Positions 1 through 9,548 of a DNA stretch of 64,000 nt are shown piece after piece. A program made the translations under genes and the position numbers. The stretch is from JAJEDW01 sp963555775 (GTDB lineage Bacteria; Acidobacteriota; Terriglobia; 20CM-2-55-15): assembly GCA_963555775.3 (NCBI GenBank), contig CAUVWY020000010.1:1302001-1366000 (forward strand). The letters are read 5' to 3'. Within the stretch, counting starts at the first letter, position 1. The number at the start of each line of letters is the position of its first letter. Under the pieces are notes generated by a model. The model did no database searches and had not been told where the DNA came from. It was given only the letters and a program-made list of their open reading frames with translations.

Positions 1-2360
1 TCCACGACGATTTCAGTACCGTCTTCGATCCGGTCCACACGGTCGGCGCGGACCTCGAACCGCACCCCCCCCACTTCAACCTGGCACCGGCTTTCCTGAT
101 GAACGACCGTGAACGGCTGACGCTGTTTTTCCAGTTCGAGCCAGTCGCCGATGAGGCGTGTCAACCGCGCGAGTTCGATTTCGGCAAAGCGGGGCTGCCG
201 CAGCACCGCACGATGCTCCGACATGCTCTGAATAGCGGCGCCGGCCGCACCCTCCACAATCGCGGCCACATGCTCGGGATCGGCGGCGGCGAGACCCCGA
301 TGCGACCGAAGCTGCCGCCAGACCCGGTCGAGCGCCTCATGGATCAACACGCCGCGATCGATCGAGTCCAGGCCCGCCCCTGCCGACGGAATCGCATCCG
401 CGCCGAGGCGAAGATGCGCAAACGAACGGAACGGACACGCGGCCTGCCACTTGAATATCGAAGTGCCTCCCCAAGCCCGCTCTCCATCGAGAATATTCCA
501 CGGGGGCGCCGCGTCGTCTTCAACGGTTTCCGTATCCGACGATTGACGCAACCGCTCGAGGTATGCGATGTCCGGTTTGACGTCCAGTTCTTCGACGCTG
601 GACTCCGGCAGATGTGCGAAGAGCGGGCTCGGTCGAAGCGCGGTGTCACCGTCGTTCACGGGACAACTCACCACCACGCCGGGGGCGCTGGCCAGGATTC
701 GGCGTGTCAGAAGCCGCGAAAACTCCAGTTCGCGGACCGGCGACGAGCCGGGGACGCTCGAATCCCGCTGAAGCCGCAGCGGAAGGAACGGGTGCGGACC
801 GGCTGGAGCGGGCCACGCTCCGTCGTCGGCGCCCATCAACCAGAGATGATCGAACCGAAGCCCGGATGCTTCGAAAACACCGAGCACCTGTATCGGCGCC
901 GGGTCGGATTCCGGCTGGAACTGGCGCTCCGATGCCAGCCGCTCGACCATCGTCCAGGCGCGATCCGGAGAGACCGGCCCGAACACGCCATCGAGTCCCG
1001 CAAACTCGGACAACAGTTCATTCCATGCACTGGCCGTCTGATACTCGACGCTCGACAGGGTACGGTCGCCGGGCCAGCCCATTGCCTTCAACAATGCCGA
1101 CGCCGATGCCGCCCAGTCGCTGGGCATCTGTTCCCCCGGCAGGTCCCGGTATTCCTCCTGCCAGCGACTCCATCGGTCGGCGAGCACCCGACAGCAATGC
1201 GGAGCATCGTCCTGAACGGCCAATCGGAGCACGTCCGGAAGTCCGACTCGAGGTTCGCGCAGTTCGCGAAGGCGCCGGTCCAACAGTGCGCGGGGCGTGA
1301 ACTCGTTGTCCGCGCCCGCGACAAAACGGCACCGCAAAAGGCGCCCGATCTCTTCGACCGCGTTGCCCTGGGGTTTGAAAGAGAGAATCCGGAGGGCCGC
1401 CTCGACGAGGGGGTAATCCCGAAGCCGGGGTCCCAGCGAAATGTTGAAGAGCCGGTGAGGGTCGAGATCGGGGCGAAGACGAGCATCGGGATGGAAAGAA
1501 TCGGCAAGGACACGATCGATACGGGTCCGGCAACTCCCGAGGTCGGGAACGACGATGCCGATCTTCAGGTCTCCCCTGTTTTCGAGCGAAGCCTCTTCGA
1601 GCCGGCGGCGCGCCCACACCGCAACCGCCTGAATCTCGGCCTCCCGATCGGCCAGATTCAGTCGAACGCCACCACTGGTGGACATCCCTTCGCCGCCCAC
1701 TTCCGCATCGCGGTCTTCAATTGTGCATCCCGCGCCTTCGAACGCTTTGAAAAGCTTGTTCTCCGCGGGTGTCCGTTCGAGAAAGCCCGCAAGCACGATG
1801 CGTTCAGGAACGGAAATCTCGCCATCGTCGACGCGTTCGGCCAGAAACCCGGCGAGTTGCGCATTCGACAGCCAACGATGCTGGTCGAGACGCCTCAGGT
1901 ATTCCAACGCCCATCCATGAAAGGCTTCCGAGTCGCCCGTGTCGTTCCATTCTGCCGCGTCAAGGGGCAGGCGCCAGCGGCAAGCCAGATTCCAGGCTTC
2001 GAACGCCACATCCGCCGTCGCGACAATCTGCAACAGCTCCCCGCCCTCGGGAGACCTCCGTATGATGTCTTCCCAGATCGCCCGCTCTTCGGAAAGGCGC
2101 AGGAGCTGAATCGGTCGCTCCCGGGGGCGCGCGTACAGCCACTCCCGAAAACATCGGCTCAGCCATGCATCGAGCGGCAGAATCTCGGGCGTGTCCCACA
2201 CGACGCGGCCCGAAGCCACCTGCGCGGCATCGAATTCGCGGCGAAGTTCCCGCCAGAGACGAACCGTGGCCGCAACGACGGGATGACGAGAGGAAAGAAC
2301 GCCCCTGCCGGGAGTCGTTGATGCCGCTGCAGGCTGTGGAGTGGATGACCGCCGAATCAT
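1..2360 (-). CDS. AddB-like DNA repair protein with C-terminal PD-(D/E)XK nuclease (3' end beyond window)
   Basis: Reading the minus strand from an ATG at 2360 (MIRRSSTPQP...) gives about 786 codons without a stop up to the window edge, so the gene is only partly visible. It looks like the TIGR03623 'probable DNA repair protein' family: an inactivated UvrD-like helicase body followed by a RecB-type nuclease. Visible marks are 'FDHLWLMGADDGAWP' near residue 505, the AddB/RecB-like 'LW.MG' motif; 'CPFRSFAHLRLGAD' near residue 640, the entry to the nuclease domain; and 'RADRVDRIEDG' just before the edge, where the catalytic Asp of the nuclease falls. The matching D/E-x-K lies off the window. The family is thought to work in double-strand break processing. 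A 740-codon plus-strand frame at 99-2321 covers the same bases but has no domain sense and is a shadow. Confidence 0.88.
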   Translation of the reverse strand, partial: MIRRSSTPQPAAASTTPGRGVLSSRHPVVAATVRLWRELRREFDAAQVASGRVVWDTPEILPLDAWLSRCFREWLYARPRERPIQLLRLSEERAIWEDIIRRSPEGGELLQIVATADVAFEAWNLACRWRLPLDAAEWNDTGDSEAFHGWALEYLRRLDQHRWLSNAQLAGFLAERVDDGEISVPERIVLAGFLERTPAENKLFKAFEGAGCTIEDRDAEVGGEGMSTSGGVRLNLADREAEIQAVAVWARRRLEEASLENRGDLKIGIVVPDLGSCRTRIDRVLADSFHPDARLRPDLDPHRLFNISLGPRLRDYPLVEAALRILSFKPQGNAVEEIGRLLRCRFVAGADNEFTPRALLDRRLRELREPRVGLPDVLRLAVQDDAPHCCRVLADRWSRWQEEYRDLPGEQMPSDWAASASALLKAMGWPGDRTLSSVEYQTASAWNELLSEFAGLDGVFGPVSPDRAWTMVERLASERQFQPESDPAPIQVLGVFEASGLRFDHLWLMGADDGAWPAPAGPHPFLPLRLQRDSSVPGSSPVRELEFSRLLTRRILASAPGVVVSCPVNDGDTALRPSPLFAHLPESSVEELDVKPDIAYLERLRQSSDTETVEDDAAPPWNILDGERAWGGTSIFKWQAACPFRSFAHLRLGADAIPSAGAGLDSIDRGVLIHEALDRVWRQLRSHRGLAAADPEHVAAIVEGAAGAAIQSMSEHRAVLRQPRFAEIELARLTRLIGDWLELEKQRQPFTVVHQESRCQVEVGGVRFEVRADRVDRIEDGTEIVV

Positions 2361-2530
2361 GCACCTCGAAATGAAGACGGAATACGACTACTTTGCCGAC
2401 TGTAAAGGACAGCCTGGGTCCGGAAATCGGGCATGGGCCGGCGGTAACCGGCCGACGATCGGCAGGCGCGAAACAAATGTATGGGAAGGGACCTGATCTG
2501 ATCCGGCCGTGCCGAATACTCATCGACATC

Positions 2531-3268
2531 ATGACCATGAATCTGTTTGCGAACCGCTATGTTTCGTTCGACATCGAATCTGCAAAGCTGCTCCCGGACG
2601 GGGTTTCCGACATCCTTGCATATCGCCCCCTGGGAATCAGTTGCGCGGCAGCCGCCATGAGCGATACCGGAGAAACCATCGTCTGGTCGGGACGCACAGG
2701 CTCCGGCGGTCATGCCCCGCAGATGTCGGGTGCCGAGGCGGCCGCCATGGTCGGCGACCTGATTGCGTTCACCAACGCCGGCTACACACTGGTCACCTGG
2801 AACGGAAGCGGATTCGACTTCGATATCCTTGCCGAAGAATCGGGCATGCACGCCGAGTGCGCCGGTCTCGCGGTGAAGCACATCGACATGTTGTTCCATG
2901 CGGTCTGCGTTCTGGGCCATCCGGTCAGCCTTCAGAAAGCCACCGAAGGCATGGAGATCGAAGGCAAACTGGCCGCGATGAGCGGCGCCGAAGCGCCTGC
3001 AGCGTGGGCCGCGGGCCGCTACAAGGAAGTGCTGGCATATGTGAAGCAGGACGCCATCGCCACGGTTCAACTCGCCGAGGTCTGCGAGGAACGAAACGAG
3101 ATGGCCTGGATCACGCGGGCCGGCAAGAAGAGACGCATGCCGTTGGAAAATGGCTGGCTCACCGTCGAGGCCGCCGGCCAGCTGCCCTTACCCGACACGT
3201 CGTGGATGAACGACCCGCCGCGCCGGGAACGATTCACATCGTGGATCGATCACGTTCCGGTCCGTTAG
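2531..3268 (+). CDS. DEDDy-type 3'-5' exonuclease (ribonuclease H-like fold)
   Basis: A 245-residue protein with the three exonuclease motifs of the DnaQ/DEDD superfamily. Exo I is 'SFDIES' (D-x-E) near residue 13, Exo II is 'WNGSGFDFDIL' and Exo III is 'YVKQDA' (Y-x3-D, the DEDDy subtype). It probably removes nucleotides from DNA or RNA 3' ends in the cytoplasm using two metal ions. I placed the start at ATG 2531 (MTMNLFANRYVSFDIES). ATG 2537 is equally possible, and the in-frame extension back to 2393 adds residues that do not look like this fold. No strong Shine-Dalgarno precedes either start. It is divergent from the nuclease gene at 1-2360, so the two may share a promoter region and a repair role. 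Substrate cannot be told from sequence. Confidence 0.82.
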   Translation: MTMNLFANRYVSFDIESAKLLPDGVSDILAYRPLGISCAAAAMSDTGETIVWSGRTGSGGHAPQMSGAEAAAMVGDLIAFTNAGYTLVTWNGSGFDFDILAEESGMHAECAGLAVKHIDMLFHAVCVLGHPVSLQKATEGMEIEGKLAAMSGAEAPAAWAAGRYKEVLAYVKQDAIATVQLAEVCEERNEMAWITRAGKKRRMPLENGWLTVEAAGQLPLPDTSWMNDPPRRERFTSWIDHVPVR

Positions 3269-3399
3269 CGCAACGGTCGACGTATTCAACACGACGCACG
3301 ATTTCCTTGCCTTGCATCATCTGACGGATACGCGTGCGTTCTGGCCGTGTCTTCGGTATCTCGATGAGGACTCGCTCCACCGCGCGCGTCGCCGCCTGC

Positions 3400-3831
3400 T
3401 CAACGGATCCAGCCGTGCTGCTTTGCGTTGTTTGCGAATGCGATCAGGAAGACGCTGATCAGGACGACCACTGCCGAGAAAACGACCGCGCCGACGCCCA
3501 TGACATCGGTCACGTTCGCAACGAAGTAGGAATGGTAGTTCTGGGCCAGGACGCAGGCCAGGGACAGGATCAATAGCGGCCGCGCCAGCGCTTTTCCGAG
3601 CAGCAGCAGGATACAGCCGATGGCGCCGGCATGAACGGCGATCGCGAAGGCCGCGGTCGACCAGGCGGGAACAGTCTCGTAGAGTGCGCGTTCCGCATCC
3701 GGCATCGCCGCCAGCGTTTCGGGGCTCATCGTGACTTGGCCCACGTAGGCCAAAATGCCGGACGCGTTCCAGACCAGCGCAATCGCACTGATCCAGTAGA
3801 ATTTCTTCGGCGGTTTCGGTGCAGCGTTCAT
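3400..3831 (-). CDS. Small four-helix integral membrane protein, function unknown
   Basis: A 143-residue protein starting MNAAPKPPKKFYWIS. It has four hydrophobic segments (roughly residues 11-30, 55-75, 80-97 and 105-128), with a conserved-looking 'ALVWNASGILAY' in the first helix and 'YETVPAW' before the second. The start at 3831 is supported by a strong ribosome site (AAAGGAGG, spacing about five bases), so the 18 extra upstream codons of the longer frame are rejected. The pattern matches a widespread family of small uncharacterised inner-membrane proteins, and no catalytic motif is visible. It stands alone: the neighbouring exonuclease is convergent and the ankyrin gene begins about 1.9 kb upstream on the same strand. 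I do not assign a function. Confidence 0.75.
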   Translation of the reverse strand: MNAAPKPPKKFYWISAIALVWNASGILAYVGQVTMSPETLAAMPDAERALYETVPAWSTAAFAIAVHAGAIGCILLLLGKALARPLLILSLACVLAQNYHSYFVANVTDVMGVGAVVFSAVVVLISVFLIAFANNAKQHGWIR

Positions 3832-4060
3832 CGGGGCCTCCTTTGGCCACTGCCATTTTGGTTGGGGGGCCAGCCTACCACTCAAGAAGCGCGTCCCCGT
3901 GACCTTCCCCCAAAATCAGGTTCCACTCAAGAGCCCTCGACAACGGGTGGGCAATGTCTGCGGATAGGTTACGATAGCCAGTGCGCCGATGGCCGTGGAG
4001 GCCATCCGGGAACCAGAGGACCGGCCCGAGACCGCGTGCCCCCGGGTATCGTCGATGCCC

Positions 4061-5704
4061 TTATTCGGGTGAAGACAACGGAACTCCCTGTGAGGTCATC
4101 AGGGATTCCAGCAGTTCGGCAGTTTCGGGGAACGGTTCCGGGGGAGGCGCGCCGAATCCGCCCAGGTTGACACCGCCCCGAGCCAAATCGAGCGCCGTCC
4201 TGCCGTTGGCGTCCTTCGCCGCGAGGTCCGCGCCGTTTTCAGCAAGGAATTTGACGAATGCCGTGAAGCCCCTGCCCGCCGCGCCGTGCAATGCGGTCTG
4301 GTTCGGCACCGCAAACGGGCTCGGCACCTGACTGCCCCGCCTGCGGCCGAAACCCGCCGCCCGCTGCGAAGCGCCCTCGGGAACGACGACCCGCGGCTCG
4401 GTCACATTCCGGGCGTTGATGTCAGCACCTGCGTCGACCAGCAACCGCATCGTCCGGAGGACGCCTTCGTCGGTGCGATTGCGCCCACGCGTCACTCGCG
4501 ATCCGAAATCGACGCCCGCGGCCGCCATCAATGGCGTGATGCCTTCCTTGCTCGGCAAATCGAGCATCGCGCCGTATTCGATCAACAACGCGACAAAGTC
4601 GGCATCCCCCGCTCTCGCCGCGCGCAGGAGGGCGGTCGCCCCCTGGGCCAGCATCGAATCGCCGCCGCGGTCTTGTGGAACGTCGCGGTAGGGCGGGCGA
4701 CGCTTGAGTTGGAGATTCGGATTCGCGCCCGCTTCGAGCAGCAGCCGGCCGACATCGAGCGCGGTATGGGAATCCGGACTCGGGATCACGGCCATCGCAC
4801 CGTTGCCCTTGACAGGTAACGTACTGAAGTCAGCGGCCATATAGATCGGCGAACGGCCGAAAAGGTCCCATTTGTCGACATCGGCGCCGCCTTCGATCAT
4901 GTATGCGGCGAAATCGAAATGAAGATTCAGGAGCGCCATGTTCAGGGGGGGCACGCGATCCGGGTCGGCGATGTCGGGATCGGCGCCCGCCTCGATCAGG
5001 CGCCGTGCACACTCGACGCATCCTTCGCGCGCCGCATACAACAGAGGGGTGAACCCGCCCTTGTTCATGTCTTTCGGGCGAGGTTCGGTAATGGTCTTGC
5101 GTTCCCACTGACGGATGACGCCGCGCGCGTCGAGGTCGGCGCCCTCCGCGGCCAGGAACTCGACCATGTCGGACTGGCCTTGTGCGGCGGCCCACATCAG
5201 AGCCGTCTGTCCGCCCCAATCTTCGGTGGCGTCGAGGTCGGCGCCCGCATCGACAAGAATTTCGGCCGCCTCGACATTGCCGCTTCGCGCCACGGCCATC
5301 AACGGCGTTTCGCCTTCGGGATTCTCGGTGTTGGGATCGGCGCCCGCGTCTAGCAGCGCTTCGATGACCGGCGCCGAGCCGATGATTCCGGCCTCGATCA
5401 GGGCCGACGTGCCAAACTCGTTTTGAAAGGTGGGGTCGGCGCCGGCCTCGATCAGGGCATCCACCAGATCGAGGTCGTCATGATACGCGGCCCACATCAG
5501 GGCAGTGGTCCCGTCCGGCGCGGTCTCGTTGGGGTCGGCGCCTTCAGCCAGCAAGTGCAGGACGGCGGCACGGTCGTTCAACCCGGCGGCATCCGTAAGG
5601 GACGACTCCGCCGGAAGAGAAGTCTGTGCCAACGACGTCTGAGCGAATGTGGCGGACGAAAGGGTAGCGAGGCAAACGACTGCGGCCCAAGCCAGCGCGC
5701 GCAT
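4061..5704 (-). CDS. Secreted ankyrin-repeat protein
   Basis: 547 residues with a cleavable signal peptide (MRALAWAAVVCLATLSSATFA) followed by ankyrin repeats over nearly the whole length. Repeats are seen as 'G.TALMWAA...D.V..L...GADP' units; about ten can be counted, with longer insertions around residues 200-230 and 410-450. Ankyrin repeats bind proteins, and exported versions of this type commonly sit beside DUF1552/DUF1592 genes in Acidobacteriota. Its start is 2 bp from the stop of the upstream DUF1552 gene (5706), which implies co-transcription and probably translational coupling. A scaffold or partner role for the exported oxidase-like proteins upstream is inference. No enzymatic motif is visible. 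Confidence 0.86.
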   Translation of the reverse strand: MRALAWAAVVCLATLSSATFAQTSLAQTSLPAESSLTDAAGLNDRAAVLHLLAEGADPNETAPDGTTALMWAAYHDDLDLVDALIEAGADPTFQNEFGTSALIEAGIIGSAPVIEALLDAGADPNTENPEGETPLMAVARSGNVEAAEILVDAGADLDATEDWGGQTALMWAAAQGQSDMVEFLAAEGADLDARGVIRQWERKTITEPRPKDMNKGGFTPLLYAAREGCVECARRLIEAGADPDIADPDRVPPLNMALLNLHFDFAAYMIEGGADVDKWDLFGRSPIYMAADFSTLPVKGNGAMAVIPSPDSHTALDVGRLLLEAGANPNLQLKRRPPYRDVPQDRGGDSMLAQGATALLRAARAGDADFVALLIEYGAMLDLPSKEGITPLMAAAGVDFGSRVTRGRNRTDEGVLRTMRLLVDAGADINARNVTEPRVVVPEGASQRAAGFGRRRGSQVPSPFAVPNQTALHGAAGRGFTAFVKFLAENGADLAAKDANGRTALDLARGGVNLGGFGAPPPEPFPETAELLESLMTSQGVPLSSPE

Positions 5705-5705
5705 A

Positions 5706-6992
5706 TCAGACCTCCGACAGAATGCCGCCGCTGTCGCCTATGGATTCCACCGGAATATCGTTCCGGTCGAACAGGGTCACCAGCAGATCCGAAAAACGTG
5801 TGTCCTGCGGGTAACTCAGGTGCTGACCGCCCTTGATGCGCCCGTGCGCGTGGCCCAGGAGCACCGACGGCAGGGGATCGTTGTTGTGCCGGTCGCTGTT
5901 GGACATGTTGCTGCCGAAAAGGATCGTGGAATGGTCCAGCACCGTGCCGTCGCTCTCCGCGGCCATCTGCAACCGCCCGACGAATGCCGAGAACACTTCG
6001 GCATGGTACCGCTGGATCTGAACCAGTTTGTCCTGCTTTTGAGGATTGTTTCCGTGATGGGAGAGCGGATGAAAGGCTTCCGAGATGCCGAGGTTCGAAT
6101 ACGTGCGCATGCTTGCTTCGCGATCCATCGAGAACGTGACTATGCGCGTCAGATCGGCTTGGAACGCGAGGGCCATGAGGTCGAACATCAGCTTGAAATG
6201 CTCGGTGATATCGTTCGGCCGGCCCACCGGTGCGTCCGGAATGTCCAGCGCGCTGTTGTCCTGTCCCGAGACCATTTCGACCCGCCGCTCGATCTCGCGA
6301 ACCGATTCCAGGTAATCGCTGACCACGACACGGTCGCTAACCCCGAGGCTGGCCTGCAGCCGGGCAGCTTGTCCCTGGACCCGATCCAGAATGCTGCCCG
6401 TCTCCACGAGAATTGCCGCACGTTCTTCCTCAGTGTCGCCCTGGCCGAACAGCTTGTAAAACACCGCCCGCGGATTCCCTTCCTGCGGCAGCGACTGGGT
6501 CGGCGTCCGCCATGCGAGCCGCGCTCCGGACTGCGAGGTGGTGAGTTCGAGCGACGGCAGGCGCGTCTCCTGACCGATATGCCGGGCCGCCAACTGGTCG
6601 GCGGTGACGCCGGCTTCGGGCCCTATGACGCCGAAGTCCGAGGGGGTCACGCAACTCAGCCACGTGGGTTCGACATGCCCATGAGGTTCCGGCGTCTCGG
6701 CAGGCCTGTTTCTGAGTCCCGAAATGATCGTCATGTGTTCGCGGAATGGCGCCAACGGCTCAAGAATCGGCGACATCTCATAGCCGGTTCCCGCCTGAGC
6801 CGGTGACCATTGGTCCATGATCGCCCCATGCGGAAAGCCGACAAAGGCAAGGCGCTTCGGGGTCTGGCCGGCCGGTGTCTGTGCCCAGGCGGTGCGGGCG
6901 GGATTCATCGCATCGAGAAGTGGCAGCGCGATGCTGGCCCCGATGCCTCGTAACACCGTCCGACGTGAAATGTGCTTCCTGCTGATATACAT
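5706..6992 (-). CDS. DUF1552 family protein, Tat-exported
   Basis: 428 residues beginning MYISRKHISRRTVLRGIG. The twin arginine followed by a hydrophobic stretch ('ASIALPLLDAM') is a Tat signal of the kind DUF1552 proteins carry. Further along are 'GFPHGAIMDQW' (about residue 55), 'LIFG/LFGSNMSNSDRHNNDPLP' like motifs near residue 355, and 'ISEAFHPLSHHG' near 310, all typical of this uncharacterised, DUF1501-like (sulfatase/alkaline phosphatase fold) family. The family is almost always paired with a DUF1592-type multi-domain protein, as here (98 bp upstream), and the pair is presumed to act in the periplasm. The true reaction is not known. The gene is intact with ATG start at 6992. Confidence 0.9.
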   Translation of the reverse strand: MYISRKHISRRTVLRGIGASIALPLLDAMNPARTAWAQTPAGQTPKRLAFVGFPHGAIMDQWSPAQAGTGYEMSPILEPLAPFREHMTIISGLRNRPAETPEPHGHVEPTWLSCVTPSDFGVIGPEAGVTADQLAARHIGQETRLPSLELTTSQSGARLAWRTPTQSLPQEGNPRAVFYKLFGQGDTEEERAAILVETGSILDRVQGQAARLQASLGVSDRVVVSDYLESVREIERRVEMVSGQDNSALDIPDAPVGRPNDITEHFKLMFDLMALAFQADLTRIVTFSMDREASMRTYSNLGISEAFHPLSHHGNNPQKQDKLVQIQRYHAEVFSAFVGRLQMAAESDGTVLDHSTILFGSNMSNSDRHNNDPLPSVLLGHAHGRIKGGQHLSYPQDTRFSDLLVTLFDRNDIPVESIGDSGGILSEV

Positions 6993-7090
6993 GTCGTCTC
7001 TCCACTCGGTGGATATCGGTTGCCTGCCCTACTCTCAGTTGCCTGGCCGGGTCTGCGTTGCGTGACCTATTCTGCGTGGCCCGCCCTATT

Positions 7091-9511
7091 CTACAAGGAG
7101 TCGCCGCCGGATGCCCCAATTTCCGCCACAGCGGGCCGAGGCGCCCGGCGCATCCTGAATTGTTCGCTCCGAACCACTCCCAGGACCAGTTCGGAAAACC
7201 GGTAGTCGTCATCCGCCGCATCGCCCACGATCCGTCGCACCGTGGGCATGTCGTAGTGATCGAGCGTGCGCCCGGACGCATACATCAGGAGTCGCTCGGC
7301 AAAGGTCTGCACCAACTGTTCGGGCTGCCTCAGCAGCGCGGCGCGCAGATCGTCGGGCCCTTCGATCGGCGTCCCATCGGGCAACTCGCCCGAAGCGTCA
7401 ATCTGGGTTCCGGCAAAACGATCGCGATCTCTCCACATTCCGGTCGCGTCGAAATTCTCGAGCGCAAAACCGAGCGGGTCCATCACCGCGTGACAAGAAA
7501 AACACGCCGGGTTCGCTCGATGCTGGGCGATCATTTCGCGGACCGTGAGCGCGTTCGTCGTACCGATGTCGTTCTCGTTCAGTGCCTCGACGCCGGGAGG
7601 CGGCGTCGCCGGCGGCACGCCTTGGATGTGTTCCAGAATAAAAGCCCCCCGCAATACCGGTGACGTGCGATTCGGGTAGGCAGCCGCCATCAGGACGGCC
7701 CCCTTGCCCAACAGCCCCCAACGCGCGGATTCTTCGATCTCGACCCGCCGGAATCGATCGCCCTTGACACCGGTGATCCCGTAGTGGAGGGCGACGCGTT
7801 CGTTGAGATAGGAATGGCTCGCCGTCATCAGATCGAGAACGCTGCGGTCCTCAGCGAAGATGCTGTCCGCGAAAAGCGTGAGCTCGGTTCGGAAATCCTC
7901 GCGGGGATCGCCCCTCCCGGACGCATAAGGGAACAAGTCCCTGTCCGGCACGACTTCGTCCAGGCGCTTCATGTCGAGCCATTGATGGACAAAATTGCTC
8001 GCGAGCGTCACCGAACGCGGATCGGCCAGCATGCGCCGCACCTGTGCTTCGAACACGGAGGGTTCGCTGAGCTGCCCATCGCGACCCAACTGGAGCAACT
8101 CTTCGTCCGGAATCGTATTCCAGAGGAAAAAAGCCAGCTTCGACGCCAGCGCGACATCGTCGATCGCGTAGATTTCACCGGCCGCCAGTCCGGCTGGGAC
8201 GCGCTCGGCGCGGTACAGGAAGTACGGGCTGGCCAGAATACCGGTGATGGCGCTGCGGATGCCTTCTTCGAACCCACCCGTGGGCAGGCCGTCATCGTAG
8301 TACCGAAGGAGTTCGGCGAGGTCGTCTTCGATCACCGGCCGGCGGTACGCGCGCTCGGTCAGAGACCGGATGATCTGCTCCGCGCATGAACGGGGTTCGG
8401 CGCCATCATCGGGGTGACAAATGAAGATCCGTTCGCGGCTCGGCGTCGCGCTCAGGCCGCTCGCCTCGAACGGGCCCAGGATCTGAAACGAGTTCACGCT
8501 GTACATACGCTCCTGCCCGCCGCCGGGCAAGAACTGTTGGAGTCGATCGTCGGACTCGGCGAAGGTCCGGCGCCGGAACGTCACCCCGATCTTGTGAGGT
8601 CCCGCGGTCGCGAAGAAACGGATGTTCTTCAGTCGCGCATTGACCCGGTCCAGAGCGCCGTCCTGCACCTGATCGTAAAGCTTCATGTCTTCTTCGCCGC
8701 CCACCACGGTCTCGTAGACGAGCCTGTTGTCGAGCGTCACGACAAGCGTGTTCTCGAACTCCATGCGGTTGCCCCAGATGTGCGTCGCCATGTCGGCGAC
8801 GTCGATCTGGTATTCGCCGTCCGAGGGAAGATCGACTTCGGCAAGGATGCCCCCACGAGTCCCGAGCGGGAGTCCCGGGACGTGGGTGTGCTGGCTTCCG
8901 GGGCCTGCGCCGAACGTCCACCCGCCGGGCCTGGCGTCCGGCCGCCCGATGGCTTTCAGGGCCACTGTCCGCGCCGCGATAACATACTGCTCAATAAAGG
9001 AGGGTGACACCTGCAACGCGGTTGCGATGTTGTCGAAGCCCTCGGCAGTGTCGTCTTCGGGCAGGAACTCTTCAACGTCGATTTCGGTCGCGAGCAGGTC
9101 CCGGATGGCGTTGCCATATTCCGTGCGGTTGAGCCGATGCAGGACCACCTGGTCCGGCAGATGCTCCCGGCCTTCTGCCGCGTCCAGTGAATCCTCGAGC
9201 CAGGCGACCAGCGAATCGATCACTTCGGCGTCGGGTTGACGGGCGCCGGGCGGCGGCATCACGCCACCGCGCATCTTTCTGACGGCCATTTCGAACGTCT
9301 CGGCATGTTCGCCGATACTGTCGGGATCGAGTCCTTCGAAACTGACCCCGCCGGTCAGCGCAACGTCATTGTGGCACCCGACGCAGTACTGGTCGATCGT
9401 GGCCATGTGTCCGGCGGCGGCGGACACCTGTGGCGCCGGCCCCCCCCAGGCGGGGTTGAGTACGCCAGCCAGCAGAGCGGCGGCGATTGGAGCGATCGTT
9501 TTTCGTTTCAC
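7091..9511 (-). CDS. DUF1587/DUF1595/DUF1592/DUF1588/DUF1585 multi-domain c-type cytochrome-like protein
   Basis: About 806 residues with a signal peptide (VKRKTIAPIAAALLAG...). Domains in order: planctomycete-type cytochrome c with 'CVGCHND' near residue 45; DUF1587 ('LHRLNRTEYGNAIRDLL'); a long middle region; DUF1595 ('AYRRPVIEDDLAELLRYY'); DUF1592 ('ASKLAFFLWNTIPDEELL'); DUF1588 ('YPNRTSPVLRGAFILE'); a second haem site 'CFSCH' followed by 'MDPLGFALENFDATG'; and DUF1585 at the end ('ERLLMYASGRTLD'). This is the standard architecture of the partner of DUF1552 proteins, a periplasmic haem protein of unknown substrate. I prefer GTG 9511, which has an AGAGG site upstream, over the GTG at 9535, which has none. 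It is probably the second gene of the run 10511-4061. Confidence 0.9.
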   Translation of the reverse strand: MKRKTIAPIAAALLAGVLNPAWGGPAPQVSAAAGHMATIDQYCVGCHNDVALTGGVSFEGLDPDSIGEHAETFEMAVRKMRGGVMPPPGARQPDAEVIDSLVAWLEDSLDAAEGREHLPDQVVLHRLNRTEYGNAIRDLLATEIDVEEFLPEDDTAEGFDNIATALQVSPSFIEQYVIAARTVALKAIGRPDARPGGWTFGAGPGSQHTHVPGLPLGTRGGILAEVDLPSDGEYQIDVADMATHIWGNRMEFENTLVVTLDNRLVYETVVGGEEDMKLYDQVQDGALDRVNARLKNIRFFATAGPHKIGVTFRRRTFAESDDRLQQFLPGGGQERMYSVNSFQILGPFEASGLSATPSRERIFICHPDDGAEPRSCAEQIIRSLTERAYRRPVIEDDLAELLRYYDDGLPTGGFEEGIRSAITGILASPYFLYRAERVPAGLAAGEIYAIDDVALASKLAFFLWNTIPDEELLQLGRDGQLSEPSVFEAQVRRMLADPRSVTLASNFVHQWLDMKRLDEVVPDRDLFPYASGRGDPREDFRTELTLFADSIFAEDRSVLDLMTASHSYLNERVALHYGITGVKGDRFRRVEIEESARWGLLGKGAVLMAAAYPNRTSPVLRGAFILEHIQGVPPATPPPGVEALNENDIGTTNALTVREMIAQHRANPACFSCHAVMDPLGFALENFDATGMWRDRDRFAGTQIDASGELPDGTPIEGPDDLRAALLRQPEQLVQTFAERLLMYASGRTLDHYDMPTVRRIVGDAADDDYRFSELVLGVVRSEQFRMRRAPRPAVAEIGASGGDSL

Positions 9512-9548
9512 AGGTCGCGTCCTCTGTTTAAGCACTCAAGTTTAACAC

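Noticed and set aside
99..2321. 740-codon plus-strand ORF
   Set aside because: It is antisense to a minus-strand nuclease gene with recognisable motifs; its own translation has no domain or signal and is rich in Arg and Pro, as shadows in GC-rich DNA are.
5649..6806. 385-codon plus-strand ORF
   Set aside because: Shadow of the DUF1552 gene.
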